From: Lachnospiraceae bacterium
GTDB taxonomy: Bacteria > Bacillota > Clostridia > Lachnospirales > Lachnospiraceae
Assembly (NCBI GenBank): GCA_016287095.1
Contig: JAEEVK010000017.1
Coordinates: 1-42,975 of the forward strand
Length of the DNA: 42,975 nt
Direction: 5' to 3'
Positions within the stretch are counted from its first letter, which is position 1. Each line of letters starts with the position of its first letter. The position numbers and the translations under genes were made by a program. The notes below the pieces were generated by a model. That model searched no databases. It was not told where the DNA came from and worked only from the letters and a program-made list of their open reading frames with translations. This document shows positions 40,724-42,975 of the stretch, piece after piece.

Positions 40724-41218
40724 TCAGTTATTATATTCTTTCTTATTTAAGTCATACACAGCCTGATCGATGGATTTATAGATACCATAACCTTTGATCA
40801 GTTTTTTTACATTATTTAAAGTGGTTTCATTAGGTTTATTTCCGTTTTCTATTTCCTGAAGCAAAAGATCGATATGCACTTTAAATGTCAGCATGGTTTC
40901 TGTAGTGTTCCTAAGCATATTGAGTACCACCTGATGATTTGTCTTAACAAACTCTCCAAAGGATTCCTCAGGTATCTTCATTACCAGCACATCAGAAAAA
41001 GCAACGACAGTATATATGGATGGTTTGTGAAGCAGCATGCCAAGTTCTCCAAAACATGACTGTTCACCCAGAATCTTTATCAAGGCCTCGTGATCGGTCC
41101 GATATCCGATATACACTTCAGCATGACCATTTATGATCTTAAACAAATATTCATTTATCTCGTCTTCCTTTAGGATTATGTCACCTTCAGAATACTTTAC
41201 CATTTGTATACCGGCCAT
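40724..41218 (-). CDS. Cyclic-nucleotide-binding (CAP_ED) domain protein without DNA-binding domain
   Basis: A 164-residue protein with one cNMP-binding beta-roll (about 6-120): YSEGDIILKEDEINEYLFKIINGHAEV and the phosphate-binding-cassette-like CFGELGMLLHKPSIYTVVA. The Arg of a classical cAMP cassette is not evident, since KPS stands where RxA is expected, so ligand identity is open. A helical C-terminus replaces the usual HTH. It leads the operon with GGDEF, HD and mnmA and may sense a nucleotide for the cyclase. GGGAG at eight bases supports the start. Confidence 0.82.
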   Translation of the reverse strand: MAGIQMVKYSEGDIILKEDEINEYLFKIINGHAEVYIGYRTDHEALIKILGEQSCFGELGMLLHKPSIYTVVAFSDVLVMKIPEESFGEFVKTNHQVVLNMLRNTTETMLTFKVHIDLLLQEIENGNKPNETTLNNVKKLIKGYGIYKSIDQAVYDLNKKEYNN

Positions 41219-41290
41219 ACATTTATCTCCCAGATCAAAAATATACCATTTGAAACAAAATTCAATGCATATTGTTCTTTTAATCTATAT

Positions 41291-41319
41291 ATTTTACCAT
41301 ATTTCAGACAATTCTTCAA
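41291..41319 (-). promoter_or_regulatory. Promoter of the cNMP-GGDEF-HD-mnmA operon
   Basis: Minus strand TTGAAG (41319-41314), a 17-base spacer and TAAAAT (41296-41291), about 70 bases upstream of the first gene. Confidence 0.6.
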
Positions 41320-41336
41320 TATTTTTTTGAACAATG

Positions 41337-41378
41337 AAAAAACGAAGACAAAACTCACATGATATGAGATTGTCTTCG
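41337..41378 (-). terminator. Terminator after the ABC permease gene
   Basis: On the minus strand CGAAGACAA (41378-41370) pairs with TTGTCTTCG (41351-41343), followed by six T (41342-41337). The loop contains a further imperfect stem. Confidence 0.9.
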
Positions 41379-41435
41379 AATAAAAACTGTAATATTTATA
41401 TGTAATTTTTGTTTTTCCAGTATATTACATATTGT

Positions 41436-42975
41436 TTATTGTATAGTATTCATATAGCCATAATAGTAATTTGGCTCCGAATCTCCCTTACGGAATGTAT
41501 CAGGATGAGCCTTAAGATATGCCTTTACCTGTTCAAATAGTTTACCTTCGGGTTTTATATAGTACTCTCTGTACATAGATTCATTTTTAATATAGTATGT
41601 AAAATATACTACACAGGATCTGACAGGCTTTACATTCCTTGAATATTCCTCAAAGTCATAGTCACCATATATGCTGTTATAATATGATTCGTCAATGTTT
41701 TTATAACTTTCTATTACTTCGTCCATATTATCGATTATCATCTGATGAAGACCAATAATAACTTCCTTATTTTCATCAGACATGCTGGTCGGGTAGATAT
41801 AATCATCGTTATAATAATCATATTGTACATATGAATAAACCGACTCAGACATAAACTGGCCACTGGTTACACCGACAGTATCCACCTCATTTTCTTCAGG
41901 TACATACTTCTCTATGCCGAATGCATCATGCATATAGAGTATCATGAATACAACCATTATAGCAGTAAATATTGATGCCTTAAGGATATTCTTCTTGAAT
42001 ACCCTGAACTTCTTTTCGATGATCATGCTCGCAATCATATATCCAAGTATACCCAGCACAATCACTAAAGCTATGATTAATATCCTATATGATGCATAAT
42101 GAGCTAACCCTTCCTGTTCATATACGGTGATACCAATTATGAAGAAAGTACCTTCAATAGTAAACATCAGAGTGAAAACACATGCACATATAGTTTTCAT
42201 CAGAGGGAATACAATATTGTCACCTGTTCTCTCAGTCAGACGCTTTTTATACAGATGCGCCGAGAATACTAATAATATTACAAATGCTACAAATACAATT
42301 AAAAGCTTAATAATATCGAAATACTGATTAAACCAGCTCCCGCTTCCATGCAAAACACCTTCATCATATATAAACTCAAGCGGTGAAAATATACCGATGT
42401 TTATAAGATCTATATTTGATACTCTGCCAAGGCTGGAGAATCCAATATACATAAAGGAATTGAATAAAGCCAATGTATATACCAGTATCACACCTACAAA
42501 TGTAAATGCCACATAACATATACCAGCCATGATCTTACTGCCGCACAGCACCATAAACAACGTTGCAAAGGCAAGCCAGAACAGATTTGAGATACAGTTT
42601 ATGAGCAGCCAGGCTGACAGATCTGCGATAAGGAAATAACCTGTCTGAATAGTAGCCTGTAACAGTTCAACCAGATATATGACTAAGCTAGGTATCATCA
42701 TAATGATGAAGCCCAACATAAACCGGGTAGCAAACATACTCATTCTGCTCATGGGCAGAAAATCATAGAAATGATGCTTTTTCTTACTGCTTAGATAACT
42801 AAACACGTATACACCGACAATCAGGCCAAGTATAGGTGATATATATCCGGATACAGGGAGCATAAAACGTCGTACCAGATCACCGGCAATCCTGTCTTTG
42901 TCAGCATCCATATAGGACATTAAACTAAACACTCCGGTAACTAAAAGCAGATAAAAGCATGAAGTAATTACCCAT
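41436..42975 (-). CDS. ABC-2-type transporter permease, N-terminus cut by window edge
   Basis: A polytopic protein of more than 510 residues. The frame runs on past the GTG at 42932 to the window edge with a further hydrophobic stretch (SCFYLLLVTGVFSLMSYM), so the true start lies outside. At least nine more hydrophobic helices follow in the first 350 residues, including the KKKHHFYDFLPMSR loop typical of bacitracin/lantibiotic-type ABC-2 permeases. The last 150 residues are soluble, Tyr/Asp-rich and probably external. The ATPase partner is presumably beyond the right edge. Substrate unknown. Confidence 0.75.
   Translation of the reverse strand, partial: WVITSCFYLLLVTGVFSLMSYMDADKDRIAGDLVRRFMLPVSGYISPILGLIVGVYVFSYLSSKKKHHFYDFLPMSRMSMFATRFMLGFIIMMIPSLVIYLVELLQATIQTGYFLIADLSAWLLINCISNLFWLAFATLFMVLCGSKIMAGICYVAFTFVGVILVYTLALFNSFMYIGFSSLGRVSNIDLINIGIFSPLEFIYDEGVLHGSGSWFNQYFDIIKLLIVFVAFVILLVFSAHLYKKRLTERTGDNIVFPLMKTICACVFTLMFTIEGTFFIIGITVYEQEGLAHYASYRILIIALVIVLGILGYMIASMIIEKKFRVFKKNILKASIFTAIMVVFMILYMHDAFGIEKYVPEENEVDTVGVTSGQFMSESVYSYVQYDYYNDDYIYPTSMSDENKEVIIGLHQMIIDNMDEVIESYKNIDESYYNSIYGDYDFEEYSRNVKPVRSCVVYFTYYIKNESMYREYYIKPEGKLFEQVKAYLKAHPDTFRKGDSEPNYYYGYMNTIQ

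Overview
The window looks like a chromosome segment of a low-GC Clostridia bacterium, most likely a rumen or gut Lachnospiraceae of the Butyrivibrio/Pseudobutyrivibrio kind. The reasons are a PolC-type replicase, the order pyrH-frr-uppS-cdsA-dxr-rseP-ispG-polC on one strand, an intracellular GH10 xylanase, and a c-di-GMP-I riboswitch. This assignment is inferred from gene content and order; no database search was possible.

Layout. (1) Bases 1 to about 6180 are accessory DNA: the 3' end of a TraG/VirD4-like conjugation coupling protein, a degenerate SRAP/HMCES-like protein, an AAA/DUF4143-type ATPase behind a promoter built from four 34-bp repeats, a small acidic protein, and an IS30-family element. 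(2) 6185-8111: a YczE-like membrane protein and, divergently, a DHH/DHHA1 phosphoesterase. (3) 8153-26529: a long minus-strand cluster of replication (polC), MEP isoprenoid (ispG, dxr), lipid and wall precursor (cdsA, uppS), translation (frr), nucleotide (pyrH) and protease (rseP) genes. Mixed into it are a bactofilin, an RNase H and a membrane module of zinc-ribbon, TPM and SPFH proteins that recalls Bacillus YdjG-YdjH-YdjI. (4) 26682-34314: a cytoplasmic GH10 xylanase, an HD-GYP protein, two plus-strand membrane proteins, a PAP2 phosphatase and a CE1-like esterase. (5) 34418-37396: a promoter and a c-di-GMP-I (GEMM) riboswitch with a terminator, followed by GNAT acetyltransferase, APH-like kinase, tyrosine phosphatase and a small HTH protein. 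(6) 37449-41319: a cyclic-nucleotide-binding protein, GGDEF diguanylate cyclase, HD-domain protein and mnmA in one tight operon. (7) 41436 to the right edge: a truncated ABC permease.

Two themes link the parts. First, c-di-GMP: the window has a synthase (GGDEF), a likely hydrolase (HD-GYP), a DHH phosphoesterase of the type that cleaves short oligonucleotides such as pGpG, and an RNA receptor with its own operon. Second, the replicative polymerase PolC appears to lack its whole DEDDh 3'-5' proofreading domain while keeping the PHP, zinc-finger and polymerase motifs. This is the most surprising protein in the window. No rRNA, tRNA or CRISPR array was recognised.
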